The position numbers were made by a program, and so were the translations under genes. This document shows, piece after piece, positions 1-8,745 of a stretch of DNA of 64,000 bases. Every line of letters starts with the position of its first letter. Position 1 is the stretch's first letter. Origin of the DNA: Streptomyces sp. GESEQ-35 (GTDB lineage Bacteria; Actinomycetota; Actinomycetes; Streptomycetales; Streptomycetaceae). A model generated the notes under the pieces. It searched no databases, was not told the DNA's origin, and was given only the letters and a program-made list of their open reading frames with translations. The stretch spans positions 248,001 to 312,000 of the forward strand of contig NZ_JAFFSX010000001.1 in assembly GCF_017948485.1 (NCBI RefSeq), read 5' to 3'.

Positions 1-2
1 CG

Positions 3-1421
3 ACGCAGAGCCCGAAGGCGCAGTATTCGCTCTCCGATTTCCCCATGCCCAAGAGCTACCCGGAATGGCCCAGCGGCGCCCAGGTGCAGGCATACCTCGC
101 CGCGTACGTCGCCGAGTTCGGCCTCGAATCCGCCCTGCGCCTGAACACCGAGGTGATGGCAGCGCGCCCGGCCGGCGACAGCCGCTGGACGGTCGAGACC
201 CGTGGTGCCGGAGGAGCGGAGTCCGTCGAGACATTCGACCGGCTCGTCGTCGCGAACGGAGTGTTCTGCGAACCCCTGGTACCGGCGTATCCAGGCCTCG
301 AGGAGTTCACCGCGGCGGGCGGGCGGCTGCGCGCGGCCACGGAGTTCCATGACGCGGAGGAGGCTCGCGACCAGCACGTCCTCGTCGTCGGGTACGGCAA
401 ATCGGCCTGCGATGTCGCGGCGGCGATCAGCGGCGTCGCCGCCGGCACCGATGTGATCGCCCGTCAGCTGCTGTGGAAGGTACCGCGCAAGATCGGCGGG
501 TTCCTCAACTTCAAGCTGCTGCTGCTCACGCGGCTGGGCGAAGGGCTCTTCCGCTACCTGCGACTGCGCGGTCTCGAGAAGTTCCTGCACGGCCCGGGCG
601 ACGGCCTGCGCCGACGGATGATCAACTCCATCGGCTCGGTCTCGGTACGGCAGTTCGGCCTCGCGAAGCTCGGCCTGGTTCCGTCCGGGCACATGGAGGA
701 CATCGTCCGCGGAGCCATCGGGCTGGCGAGCGAGGGCTTCTTCGAGGGCGTCGCGGACGGAAGCATCATCGTCCACCGCGACCGGACCATCACGCGGCTT
801 CTCGCCGGGCACGATGGCCCCGCGGCCGAGCTGAGCGACGGCAGCACGCACCGCGCCGACCTGGTGCTCTGCGCCACCGGCTTCACCCAGGGCGTGCCGT
901 TTCTGCCGGAGGAGACCCGGCAACGACTGCTCGACGAGCGCGGGAACTTCATGCTCTACCGGCAGATTCTGCCCCTGGGCGTTCCCGGGCTCTACTTCAA
1001 CGGCTACAACTCCTCGTTCTTCAGCCCGCTCAACGCCGAGATGGCGGCCCTCTGGATCGCGGCCGACCTCGCGAAGGCAGTGGCGCTGCCCGACCCCGAG
1101 GCCATGCGTCGGGCTGTCGTCGAGCAGCTGGCGTTCATGGACGAGGCGACGGACACGCATCACTGCCGCGGCACCAAGATCATCCCGTTCTCGATGCACA
1201 ACGTCGACGAAGTACTCGGCGACCTCGATCTCAACATCGGCGCCACGGTCCGGGCCTCGCACTGGCTGGGCGCGGTCAATCCCGCGGCCTATCGGCGGAT
1301 GACCCCGCTGCTGCTGCGGCGGTTGGCACCGAGCGAGCCGCGACCTGAGCCCGGATCCACCGGCCTGATGCCTGCGGACAGCGTCTCCGGAAACAAAGAA
1401 GTGCCCTTCGACCTGCGTTGA
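3..1421 (+). CDS. Flavin-containing monooxygenase, 5' end outside window
   Basis: Probable FAD- and NADPH-dependent class B monooxygenase that oxygenates a small substrate in the cytoplasm. The frame is open to the first base, so the N-terminal FAD-binding Rossmann motif lies outside the window. The segment SDFPMPKSYPEWPSG at 36-80 is the conserved stretch that follows the FAD fold in this family. The second Rossmann motif, VVGYGKSACDVA (about 385-420), is the NADPH site, and CATGFTQGVPFLP (about 870-910) is the ATG-F/Y motif shared by FMOs and Baeyer-Villiger enzymes. 472 residues are visible, close to a full-length FMO. Substrate and pathway cannot be told from the sequence, and no operon partner is visible downstream. 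Confidence 0.85.
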   Translation, partial: TQSPKAQYSLSDFPMPKSYPEWPSGAQVQAYLAAYVAEFGLESALRLNTEVMAARPAGDSRWTVETRGAGGAESVETFDRLVVANGVFCEPLVPAYPGLEEFTAAGGRLRAATEFHDAEEARDQHVLVVGYGKSACDVAAAISGVAAGTDVIARQLLWKVPRKIGGFLNFKLLLLTRLGEGLFRYLRLRGLEKFLHGPGDGLRRRMINSIGSVSVRQFGLAKLGLVPSGHMEDIVRGAIGLASEGFFEGVADGSIIVHRDRTITRLLAGHDGPAAELSDGSTHRADLVLCATGFTQGVPFLPEETRQRLLDERGNFMLYRQILPLGVPGLYFNGYNSSFFSPLNAEMAALWIAADLAKAVALPDPEAMRRAVVEQLAFMDEATDTHHCRGTKIIPFSMHNVDEVLGDLDLNIGATVRASHWLGAVNPAAYRRMTPLLLRRLAPSEPRPEPGSTGLMPADSVSGNKEVPFDLR

Positions 1422-1714
1422 CGGGGTTTCTTCAGGACCACGTCAAGCATCATCGGCAAGGCGCTGCTGGAGCCGGTGATCCGGCCGGCAGAGCGGCGCG
1501 GTCTGCCGGCGCCGACAGCACCGACGACATGGACCGGTAGGGGCACGGCGCGATGACCGCCTGTTCTGCGGGGCGCAGGTCCCGCCCACGCGGGGTCAAT
1601 TCCTGCGCTCCCGGCGAACGAACGATGGGAGAAGGGCGCGATGCGCCAGTCCGACGAATGGGCGGCAACCCGAAGCTGACGACCGAACACGAAAGGCCGA
1701 GGGCAGAGCGAAAG
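1422..1714. other. Non-coding or decayed stretch downstream of the monooxygenase
   Basis: About 290 bases without a recognisable gene. Short open frames on both strands have no family signature that I can see. A leftward gene remnant follows immediately. Confidence 0.5.
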
Positions 1715-1884
1715 TCAGGTAGCGATGTGGGGAGTGCCAGTCATGCTGGTGCTCTCGGGGATCGCGGCGATCACGTCGATTTCCAGTGCTGCGTCCAGGG
1801 CCAGGTCGGTGACGCCGACCGCGGTGCGGCTTGGCAATGGGCCACCAAACCATATCCGGTATGCCTCATTGAGACCTGTACAGC
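1715..1884 (-). pseudogene. RidA/YjgF-family C-terminal remnant
   Basis: The minus strand encodes the C-terminal third of a RidA (enamine/imine deaminase) protein: LNEAYRIWFGGPLPSRTAVG, then VTDLALDAALEIDVIAAIP, ending at a TGA at 1715-1717. The NEAY-x-x-WFG and PSRTAVGV blocks match the family's C-terminal half, including the conserved arginine of the active site. There is no N-terminal half: the frame runs into the left target duplication of the ISL3 element. The sequence on the far side of that element does not obviously resume RidA in frame. The gene was therefore either cut by the insertion and then deleted, or already truncated. Confidence 0.6.
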
Positions 1885-1914
1885 CTAAATCCGGCTCTTC
1901 ACAATCCAGGGTGT
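1885..1914. repeat. Left end of ISL3 element: target duplication and inverted repeat
   Basis: Bases 1885-1892 read CTAAATCC (target duplication) and 1893-1914 form the left 22-bp terminal repeat starting GGCTCTTC. The transposase stop codon (1899-1901) lies inside the repeat. Confidence 0.85.
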
Positions 1915-3124
1915 AGTCGTGGCCTGAAGCTGCCGGTTTCCAGCAGGGATCTGGCGATGTAGTTGGTGAGGTTGCGGAATCCGAGGGCGGAGCCGCGGAG
2001 GTGTTCGAGCCGTCCGTTGATGGCCTCGGTCGGTCCGTTGGACGTGCCCGGGCGTTCGAAGTAGGCCAGCACGTCGGTGGCTCGCTTCTTCAGTGTCCGG
2101 CCGAGCGTGATGATCTCGCTCAACGCGCTTGCCCTCCGATCGGGTTCGCGGTAGGCGGCGATCATCCGCTGGTAGACCCCCCACGTGGCTTCGACCTCAA
2201 CGTGAGCGTCGCTCGCAAACAGCGCGGCCAGTCGGTCCTTCTGCCTGTCGGTGAGCAGGTCAGCGCCGGTGTGGAGGGTTCGCCGTGCGGTATAGAGCGG
2301 GTCGCTCCTGCGTCCGCGGTGCCCGTGGATGGCCAGTTGGACAGGTCGGCGGCATCGGTCGAGTGCGTCGCCGGCCAGACGCACGACGTGGAATGGGTCC
2401 ATGACCGCGACCGCGTCGGGTAGTTCCTCGCTGGCGGCGGTCTTGAACCCGGTGAAACCGTCCATCGCGACGACCTCGACGCGGTTGCGCCAGGACTCGT
2501 CGCGTTCGGCGAGCCAGGCCTTGAAAGCCTGCTTGGAGCGGCCTTCAGCCATGCCGAGCAGCCGGGAGGGCAGGTGCCGTCACGGTTGCCGGTCAGGTCA
2601 ATGATCACGGTGAGGTACTTGTCGCCACGTCTGGTGTGGCGCCAGACGTGCTCGTCGACGCCGATCGCGGTGACGTCGTCGAACCGACCGGTGTCGTCGA
2701 TGAGGACACGCTTGCCCTCGGCCAGGACGGCGTCGTTGGCGGTGTTCCAGGCGACCCCGAGCCCTTCGGCGACACGGGCGACGGTGAGGTGCTGGCAGAC
2801 GATGGCTTCAAGCGCCCACCGCAGCCCGCGGCGCGAGAGCTTCGCCCGCGACTCAGCCGCCTTGGTGGTGTCTTGCCGCCACACGTGCCCGCAGTCGATG
2901 CAGCGGTAGCGTCGGATCGTGACGTGAAGGATCGTGGGCCGCGAGCCCAGTGGCTCGTGCGCCAGCCGCCGGTCACGGTGTCACGCGGTGTGCCTTGGCA
3001 ACCGCAGCGGCGGCACCACTGATCGGACTCGACGACCCGGCACGCGAGAACCCGCATGGTCCGGGGCGAGTCGCTGACCGGTGACTTCGAGCCCGAGCTC
3101 GTCAAGGCGGCAGAACGTATTCAT
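1899..3124 (-). pseudogene. ISL3-family transposase, broken by about three frameshifts
   Basis: Joined across frames, the protein is a typical ISL3 (DDE, transposase_12) transposase. The N-terminus MNTFCRLDELGLEVTG is followed by a cysteine-rich zinc-binding region (WCRRCGC, then YRCIDCGHVW), an HTH-like segment and the catalytic region. The catalytic region includes GVDEHVWR, VVAMDGFTGF, AVMDPFHVVRLAG and a C-terminal block NGPTEAINGRLEHLRGSA. The frame changes near 3055, near 2960 and near 2575, so no single frame covers the protein. The start is placed at the ATG at 3124; an in-frame upstream ATG at 3166 is possible. The gene should be inactive unless the indels are sequencing errors. Confidence 0.85.
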
Positions 3125-3409
3125 GTCAGCGCGGGCGAAGCCGGCCTCAGGGGTAGCGTCGTGCAACGTCGAGGTCTTCCGGATGGGCTTGGTGTAGGAA
3201 CCCCCTTCCTCGGGAGACCTCGGCGCCTACCCGGCCACCGACGCGGGGTGAGCTGCCACCGCCGGTGTGACACAAGTTCCTGATGATCTGAAGTCAACCA
3301 GATGAGGGTGAATCGTTCTGCTTCGGTCCCGGTCACGCGAAGGCGATCGGGGCCGGAACTTCAACGGTGGCTTCGGTCGTGGCTTGTGGGCCGTTCAGCT
3401 CTGGGGCAT

Positions 3410-4282
3410 TCAGGGGCCGATGTCGTCCAGCTCGGTCAAGTCCTCATGAGAGAGGGAGAGTCCCGCGCCGGCGATGTTCTCGCGCAGGTGCGCTGTCGAT
3501 GACGTGCCGGCGATGAGCAGGATGTTCGGTGATCGCTGCAGCAGCCAGGCCAGTGCGACGGATATCTGTGTCGCCTCCAGTCGAGCGGCGACCGCCGAGA
3601 GCGCCGAGGACTGAAGCGGGGTAAAGCCCCCGAGGGGGAAGAAGGGCACGTACGCGACGCCGTCGGTGGCGAGCCGGTCGATGAGCTTGTCGTCGTGGCG
3701 GTGGGCGAGGTTGTACATGTTCTGCACGCACACGATCGGCGCGATGCTCTGTGCCTCGGTGACCTGCTCCTCGGTGGCGTTGCTGATCCCGAGGCGGCGG
3801 ATCAGGCCCTGCTGCTGGAGTTCGACGAGCGTCTCGAACGCCTCGGCGAGCGAGCCGGGCTGGGGACCTTCGGCGTTGCCGAGTCGGAGGTTGACCAGGT
3901 CGAGTACGTCGAGCCGGAGGGACTTGAGGTTGTCGTGGACCTGGCGGCGCAGATCTTCGGGTCGCCGGGCCGTGGGCCAGCCGCCCTGTTCGTCGCGGGT
4001 CGCGCCCACCTTGGTCACGATGTGCAGCGACTCGGGATAGGGGTGCAGTGCCTCGCGGATCAACTCGTTGGTGACGCGCGGCCCGTAGGCGTCGCTGGTG
4101 TCGACGTGTGTGATACCGAGGTCGACCGCTTCACGCAGCACGGCCAGGGCACCCTCGCGATCGGCGGGCGGCCCCATGACCCACGGGCCGGCCAGTTGCA
4201 TGGCGCCGTAGCCGAACCGGGTGACGGTCAGGTCACCCAGAGTCCAGGTGCCGCCGGGAAGAGAGAGGGAGGGTGTGCTCAT
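3410..4282 (-). CDS. Aldo/keto reductase, passenger gene of the ISL3 element
   Basis: NADP-dependent aldo/keto reductase of about 290 residues, cytoplasmic, reducing an unknown aldehyde or ketone. The ATG at 4282 is chosen over an upstream one at 4396 because AAAGG lies just before it and the family fold begins at GGTWTLGDLTVTRFGYGAMQL. Catalytic Asp and Tyr are seen in DTSDAYGP and the Lys in IVTKVGA. The usual His position reads LVNLRLG, as in several reductases of this branch. GISN, VQNMYNL and IAGTSSTAHLRENIAG complete the cofactor site. It is divergent from the HxlR regulator with a palindrome between them, so regulation by that neighbour is likely. Both genes lie inside the IS inverted repeats. 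Confidence 0.85.
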   Translation of the reverse strand: MSTPSLSLPGGTWTLGDLTVTRFGYGAMQLAGPWVMGPPADREGALAVLREAVDLGITHVDTSDAYGPRVTNELIREALHPYPESLHIVTKVGATRDEQGGWPTARRPEDLRRQVHDNLKSLRLDVLDLVNLRLGNAEGPQPGSLAEAFETLVELQQQGLIRRLGISNATEEQVTEAQSIAPIVCVQNMYNLAHRHDDKLIDRLATDGVAYVPFFPLGGFTPLQSSALSAVAARLEATQISVALAWLLQRSPNILLIAGTSSTAHLRENIAGAGLSLSHEDLTELDDIGP

Positions 4283-4350
4283 CTTGTTGCCTTTCGTCGT
4301 GCACTTGGGGGGTGGCGCCTGCTGCCTCCCTGCATCAGCATTGGAGAGAA

Positions 4351-4382
4351 ACTTCCTGTCGGGAAGTAGGCACTTGGGAGTG
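4351..4382. promoter_or_regulatory. Palindromes between divergent AKR and HxlR genes
   Basis: ACTTCC (4351-4356) and GGAAGT (4362-4367) form a perfect inverted repeat with a 5-bp spacer. A second small one, CACT-TGGG-AGTG, follows at 4371-4382. Their place in the divergent promoter region suggests the HxlR operator; this is inferred from position. Confidence 0.5.
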
Positions 4383-4414
4383 CGTAACCCACCCATCGGT
4401 GAGAGGTGCGATCA

Positions 4415-4861
4415 GTGACGACGATGAAGGCGGCCCAGAAGAGGGCTCAGGCCAAGGTGGAGTACAACGCGTTCCTGGCAGGGTGCCCCAGCCGGCAACT
4501 GCTCGACCGAATCTCGGACAAGTGGGTCGTCCTGATCCTGTGTGCGCTGGGCGGCGACAACAGCCCTGGCCAGCCCGGTGCAGCACACGCAGACGCTCCG
4601 AAGGTGATGCGTTACTCCGAGATCTCTCGTCTTCTGGCCGGGGTCAGCCAGAAGATGCTGACCCAGACGCTACGGTCGCTGGAGCACGATGGTCTGCTCA
4701 CCCGTACCGTGACGCCAACCGTCCCTGTCACCGTCTCCTACGAGCTGACCGACCTCGGCCTCTCGCTCCACCACATGACGCGCGGGCTCAGAAACTGGGC
4801 GCAGACGCACATGGCCGAGGTCCTCGCAAACCGTGAGAACTACGACGCTCGCACCTCCTGA
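4415..4861 (+). CDS. HxlR-family winged-helix regulator, passenger gene of the ISL3 element
   Basis: A 148-residue HxlR/MarR-like transcription factor. The family signature runs from CPSRQLLDRISDKWVVLIL through the recognition region MRYSEISRLLAGVSQKMLTQ and TLRSLEHDGLLTRTV to the wing VSYELTDLGLSL. The GTG at 4415 is preferred because GAGAGG lies 8 bases upstream; an ATG at 4424 is also possible. About 20 extra residues rich in Gly, Pro and Ala (GGDNSPGQPGAAHADAPK) interrupt the usual spacing between helix 2 and the MRYSE helix. Such regulators commonly sense oxidants or aldehydes and control an adjacent oxidoreductase, here the divergent aldo/keto reductase. Confidence 0.85.
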   Translation: MTTMKAAQKRAQAKVEYNAFLAGCPSRQLLDRISDKWVVLILCALGGDNSPGQPGAAHADAPKVMRYSEISRLLAGVSQKMLTQTLRSLEHDGLLTRTVTPTVPVTVSYELTDLGLSLHHMTRGLRNWAQTHMAEVLANRENYDARTS

Positions 4862-4904
4862 CGCCTCACATCCAACCGTCCAACAGCTCTACATTCTCGG
4901 CCCT

Positions 4905-4934
4905 ACACCCTCAACTGCGAAGAGCCCTAAATCC
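4905..4934. repeat. Right end of ISL3 element: inverted repeat and target duplication
   Basis: Bases 4905-4926 end in GAAGAGCC and match the reverse complement of the left end at 18 of 22 positions. They are followed directly by CTAAATCC (4927-4934), identical to the left flank. Confidence 0.85.
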
Positions 4935-5181
4935 GTCCTGGTCAGCGGTGCCGGCGTGGGTGGTCGGTGGCGTACTTGTGCTGGTCGAGGGCGGGAGGCT
5001 GGAGTGCAGATCTTCTGGCACGTACCGGATGGGGGTTCTTGGCTTCGGCCGTGAGGTGTTCGGCGGGACTCCTACGGTTCCCTGAGGGTGTCTGGCCGTT
5101 GGGGAGGAGAAGGCGTGTCGTCGCTGGCGAAGATCAAGGGCACCCTTCAACTCGACACTGCCACGCGAGGGGGTACCGGGA

Positions 5182-6432
5182 TCAGGGTCCGGTTATGGAG
5201 GGCAGCAGGTAGTCGCGAATGAACGCCGTTGAGTTGATCTCCTTGTTGTTGCTGGTGTTGCTCGTGTTCTCGCTGGTCACGAGCACGATGTCCGCGCTGG
5301 GGATTACGTAGATGAACTGCCCGCCGTAGCCCCAGGCAAAGTACATCGAGCGTCCGGAGATGGTGTGCATCCACCAACCCTCGGAATAGGCGATTGTGTC
5401 GTCGACCTGTGTGGTCCGGGCTTGCGCCGCCCGCACCGCTCTTTGTGGCACGAGCGACTGACCGTCCCACTTGCCGTCGTGCAGGTAGAGCAGGCCGAAC
5501 TTGGCCATTTCCCGTGGCGTCAGGTAGAGGTTGTACCCGCCGGAGAAGATGCCTCGCGGGTCACGGCCCCAATGCTCGGCCGTGATGCCCATCGGTTGGA
5601 ACAGGTGCTGGTGGGCGAACTGGCAGGTGCTCATGTGCGTGGCCTTCTGCAATACGGCCGAGACGATGTGCGTATTGCCGCTGCTGTAGTTGTACGTCGC
5701 GCCAGGGACGGACACGAGCGAACGGCCGAGAATCGTCTGGACCCAGTTCGACGCCTCCTCGACCTGGCCTTCGGTCGAATCCTCCGTCCAGTCGAGACCG
5801 GACGTCATGGTCAGCATGTGTCGGATGGTGATCTTTTTCTTATCCGGCGACACATTCCCGAAGTACTCCGGCAGATAGTCGGCCACCGGGTCGTCCAGGC
5901 TTCCGATGTCGCCCTTGGCGATGGCGATGTGGACCAGCGCCTGCAGAATGCTCTTCGACGCCGAGTGGACGTTGTTGCTCCGTTGTACGCCACTACCGTG
6001 GTAGTACTGCTCGGCCACGAGACGGTCGTGTCGGATGACCAGCGCGCTGAACAATGATGCGTTGTTCCCGAGCTTGGTCAGCCCCGTACGCAACAGGGTG
6101 GAATCCATCCCCTGCTCCTCCGGCGGGGTCGACGACCATTCCGCACCGTCGTCCCGGGGATCCGTGTACGTCGGGTTGTTCTCATAGAACGTCCGGCCGT
6201 TCCCTGCGATCCGGTCGCAATCGACGGTCGCCGTCGTGGCCGGCGCCGTTGCTGTCGACCTCGACGAAGCCGCTCCGGCGCACCCGGCCAACGCCAGGAG
6301 CGACAGCATCGGCACTACCCAAGTGATCCGCCGCGCGGTCGACCGGCCCGCCCGAACGCAGGCACCGGCGGCGACGGTGTGGGAGCGAACCTGCCACAAT
6401 CCCGGCTTTCGAAATCTCATGACCGACTTCAT
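5182..6432 (-). CDS. Secreted lipoprotein serine hydrolase (class C beta-lactamase fold)
   Basis: A 416-residue exported hydrolase of the beta-lactamase/penicillin-binding-protein superfamily, related to 6-aminohexanoate-dimer hydrolases. The N-terminus has a basic stretch, a hydrophobic segment and a lipobox LALAGC (Cys about residue 51), so the mature protein should be lipid-anchored. The nucleophile motif is SASK (about 157-160) and the second catalytic motif is the tyrosine in ATYNYSSGNT. WGYGGQFIYVIP lies where the third active-site element is expected. The start is uncertain: the ATG at 6432 has AAGGA very close to it, and the ATG at 6420 has it rather far. The substrate could be an ester, amide or peptide. 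No neighbour suggests a pathway. Confidence 0.8.
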   Translation of the reverse strand: MKSVMRFRKPGLWQVRSHTVAAGACVRAGRSTARRITWVVPMLSLLALAGCAGAASSRSTATAPATTATVDCDRIAGNGRTFYENNPTYTDPRDDGAEWSSTPPEEQGMDSTLLRTGLTKLGNNASLFSALVIRHDRLVAEQYYHGSGVQRSNNVHSASKSILQALVHIAIAKGDIGSLDDPVADYLPEYFGNVSPDKKKITIRHMLTMTSGLDWTEDSTEGQVEEASNWVQTILGRSLVSVPGATYNYSSGNTHIVSAVLQKATHMSTCQFAHQHLFQPMGITAEHWGRDPRGIFSGGYNLYLTPREMAKFGLLYLHDGKWDGQSLVPQRAVRAAQARTTQVDDTIAYSEGWWMHTISGRSMYFAWGYGGQFIYVIPSADIVLVTSENTSNTSNNKEINSTAFIRDYLLPSITGP

Positions 6433-6622
6433 TTTCCTTAGCGCAGAACGACAGCGCCAACCTAGCCGTTTCGCTTGGATACGGCGGCTGTTGAGGCGGA
6501 AACGCGCGGTCGCCTGCGCACAGGAGGCGACCCGCTGAGCGGGCCCAGCCGCAATGACTGTCGCGGCGAGGTGATCATCCCGCCAGCTGCCCGGGCACCG
6601 CCCGGCGTCAACCGAGGGCCGG

Positions 6623-7152
6623 TCAGCGTCCCCGGCCCTCGGGGAACTGCCCGAGGTGAACCGCACGGTGGACGACCACCCCCAGGCCCCGGACGTCCTC
6701 CGTGAAGGCATCGACGCGTATCCGGCGTCCGCTGTGCAGCCGGATCTCACACGTAGAGCCCATGCCACGGGCGTCGGCCAGCGGCCGGCCGTCACCGCCG
6801 GTGGTGCTCAGCTGCGCGACATCCTCCCAGGGGATCACGGTGGCGGTGCCCGCCACCCGGTGGGTGAACCCCCGCTCATGGATGTCGAAGCACTGCTCCC
6901 GGGTACGGAACGCCTGCACCAGGCGCCAGATCCCCAGGCCCCACCCCGTCAGGCCGACCCCGAGCAGTAGCCCCGCCAGCCCCGGGGCCCCTCGGCGGTG
7001 CCCACCGATGCGATCGCCACCGGCACCCCGAAGGCGGTGCCCGTCGCCCCGACCATCAGCCAGATGCCCGCCTGCCGCAGGCGCCGCGCGCCATCGGTAC
7101 GGTGCTCTCGCACGAACCTTCCCAACTGCCTGGCCGCTTCCGTGCGCCTCAT
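6623..7152 (-). pseudogene. Small membrane protein with PH-like tail, frameshifted
   Basis: The frame starting at 7152 (MRRTEAARQLGRFVREHR) gives one membrane segment around GIWLMVGATGTAFGVPVAIA. It then goes out of frame in the C/G runs near 6970-7000. A second frame continues with LAGLLLGVGLTGWGLGIWRL (a second membrane segment), then a soluble region with FDIHERGFTHRVAGTATVIP, EDVAQLST and IRVDAFTEDVRGLG. This arrangement resembles actinomycete two-TM proteins with a PH/DUF6585-like C-terminal domain. The break is in a homopolymer-rich stretch, so it could be a sequencing error. Function unknown. Confidence 0.55.
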
Positions 7153-7184
7153 CGGGCCCCCTCCCGGGTCGTGGACATTTCAAA

Positions 7185-7397
7185 CTATGCCCCCGTCGCG
7201 CGGCACGCCAGGATGACGGTGGCGCCGTGTTCGGCGAGCAGCTTGGCCGTCTGGAAGCCCAGCTCTGTGTTCGCGCCGGTGATCACGGCCGTGCGTCCTC
7301 GTTGGTCGGGTATGTCGGCAGACGTCCAGCGCTGCCTCGTGCTCAAAGGGTCATCTGAAGGCTCTCCGCCCTCGGGGATCGGCATCGAGACGGCCAT
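7185..7397 (-). pseudogene. N-terminal fragment of a short-chain dehydrogenase
   Basis: Encodes about 70 residues with the beginning of an SDR: TSADIPDQRGRTAVITGANT, where TGANTELG is the TGxxxGxG cofactor motif with one Gly replaced by Glu. ELGFQTAKLLAEHGATVILA and CR follow. The frame stops right after the second beta strand, so catalytic Ser, Tyr and Lys are missing. It is a truncated relic without activity. Confidence 0.65.
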
Positions 7398-7477
7398 CCC
7401 TGTTCTTGGGAGTACGCGGGGCGGCCGTTCAGGTTGTCGGCGGCGAGACCGAAGTCGCAGCTGTCGGCGTGTGGAGG

Positions 7478-8650
7478 TCAGCCGCCGATTCGCTCGCCGA
7501 GGAAGCTCGTGATCGTGCCCATGACCTTCTGCGTCGACCAGGGGATGCCCGCCTTGGGGTCGCCGACGAAGGACATGTCCCCGTGATCGGCGCCCTTGAC
7601 CACGTACCTCGTCGCGTCGACGTCCTTGGCCTTGAGGGCGTCGGCGAGGATGAGCGACTGGCTGGGGGAAATGACGTGATCGTTGTCGCCCTGGAGCAGG
7701 ATGAACGGCGCGGTCCTGGAGTTGATGTACGTCGCCGGATTCGCGGCCGCGTTGGCCGCCGCGTCGTCGGTGACGGTCTTCTTGGAGCCCGGCCCGAAGA
7801 CGTAGGCGTTGACGAAGCTGCCCGGGGCGTTGTACGTCTTCTGCGTCGCCGCGTCGAAGTCGTCGGCGATCTTCGACAGGTCTCCTGCCCCGAACTCATA
7901 GACGACGGCCTGCACTTCACTGCTCTGGCCGAGGTTGTCACCGATGTCGAACTGCTTGTCGCCGTTGGTGGTGCCCGCCATGGCTGCGAGGTATCCGCCC
8001 GCGGACTGACCCCACACGGCCACCTTGGTGCCGTCGATGCCGTACTGATCCGCGTGCGCGCGCAGATACCGGATGGCCGACTTCACGTCCGCCACCCCGT
8101 CCTTGTAGGTCGCACCGTTGGCGATCGTGCGGTACTCGATGCTCGCCACCGCGTAGCCCTGGTCGGCGACATAGGTGCGCTGCCCGGGGTTGGCCGCCTT
8201 GTCGTCCGCGACGAAGCCGCCGCCGGTGATGTACACGACCAGTGGCTTCGCCCCGGAGCCCTTCGGCACCTGGAGGTCCAGCTTGAGGTCGGTCTTCTTC
8301 CCGGCCGTGGTCGGCGAGGAGTAGACGATGTCTTTGTGGCTCGAAAGGTCGGCCTGCCCGCACTTGATCTGCGGCCCCGTCGGATCGATGACCGTGCTTG
8401 TGCTGGTGTCCGTGGCCTTCACCGTCTTGGATACCGAGAACGCCGCCCCCTTGGGCGTTTCACCACCTCCGCCGGCCCCAGGCTCTGTGGTCGACGGGGA
8501 CTTCTGGGGGCAGGCGCCGAGCGTCGGCGAGGGGGCGGGCGAGGCGGCGCTGGAACCGGTGCTGCTCGAACCCGAGGAGCAGGCCGTGAGGACCAGTCCC
8601 AGGGCAACGGCTCCGGCGGCGGCCGCGGCGAGTCGGCTGCGTGTGGCCAT
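7478..8650 (-). CDS. Secreted lipoprotein alpha/beta-hydrolase (esterase)
   Basis: A 390-residue exported carboxylesterase of the BD-FAE/hormone-sensitive-lipase type. The ATG at 8650 has AAAGAGA upstream and begins a clean signal sequence with lipobox LVLTAC (Cys about 24), followed by a Ser/Gly/Pro-rich linker. VYITGGGFV gives the oxyanion-hole HGGG-like motif. GQSAGGYLAAMAG holds the nucleophile serine, ILLQGDNDHVI the acid and GADHGDMSF the catalytic histidine. Substrates are probably short acyl or feruloyl esters, inferred from the fold only. A strong hairpin lies upstream of the start. Confidence 0.85.
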   Translation of the reverse strand: MATRSRLAAAAAGAVALGLVLTACSSGSSSTGSSAASPAPSPTLGACPQKSPSTTEPGAGGGGETPKGAAFSVSKTVKATDTSTSTVIDPTGPQIKCGQADLSSHKDIVYSSPTTAGKKTDLKLDLQVPKGSGAKPLVVYITGGGFVADDKAANPGQRTYVADQGYAVASIEYRTIANGATYKDGVADVKSAIRYLRAHADQYGIDGTKVAVWGQSAGGYLAAMAGTTNGDKQFDIGDNLGQSSEVQAVVYEFGAGDLSKIADDFDAATQKTYNAPGSFVNAYVFGPGSKKTVTDDAAANAAANPATYINSRTAPFILLQGDNDHVISPSQSLILADALKAKDVDATRYVVKGADHGDMSFVGDPKAGIPWSTQKVMGTITSFLGERIGG

Positions 8651-8710
8651 GGCTATCTCTTTCCGGGTGCTCGAAGAAGCGGACGGAGGTATCGGGGTAA
8701 TTTGAAGCCT

Positions 8711-8745
8711 AACACTAAGTGGAGGATCTTTCTCCACTTAGTGTT
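8711..8745. repeat. Perfect 14-bp inverted repeat upstream of the esterase gene
   Basis: AACACTAAGTGGAG (8711-8724) and CTCCACTTAGTGTT (8732-8745) pair perfectly around a 7-base loop. On the plus strand the repeat is followed by a T-rich stretch (gtgtttt), like a terminator. No plus-strand gene ends just before it. It lies 60 bases upstream of the leftward esterase start, so it could instead be an operator. It is AT-rich compared with its surroundings. Confidence 0.6.

Larger units (their letters stand above)
1893..4926. mobile_element. ISL3-family element carrying two passenger genes
   Basis: A 3034-bp unit bounded by 22-bp terminal inverted repeats (18 of 22 positions match) that begin with GGCTCTTC, as is usual for ISL3-family ends. 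Perfect 8-bp direct repeats CTAAATCC flank it at 1885-1892 and 4927-4934, the target duplication length of this family. Inside lie a broken ISL3 transposase reading left, an aldo/keto reductase reading left and an HxlR-type regulator reading right. Typical ISL3 elements hold only the transposase, so this is a transporter-IS arrangement with cargo. The transposase is inactivated by frameshifts, so movement would need a helper transposase in trans. Confidence 0.85.
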
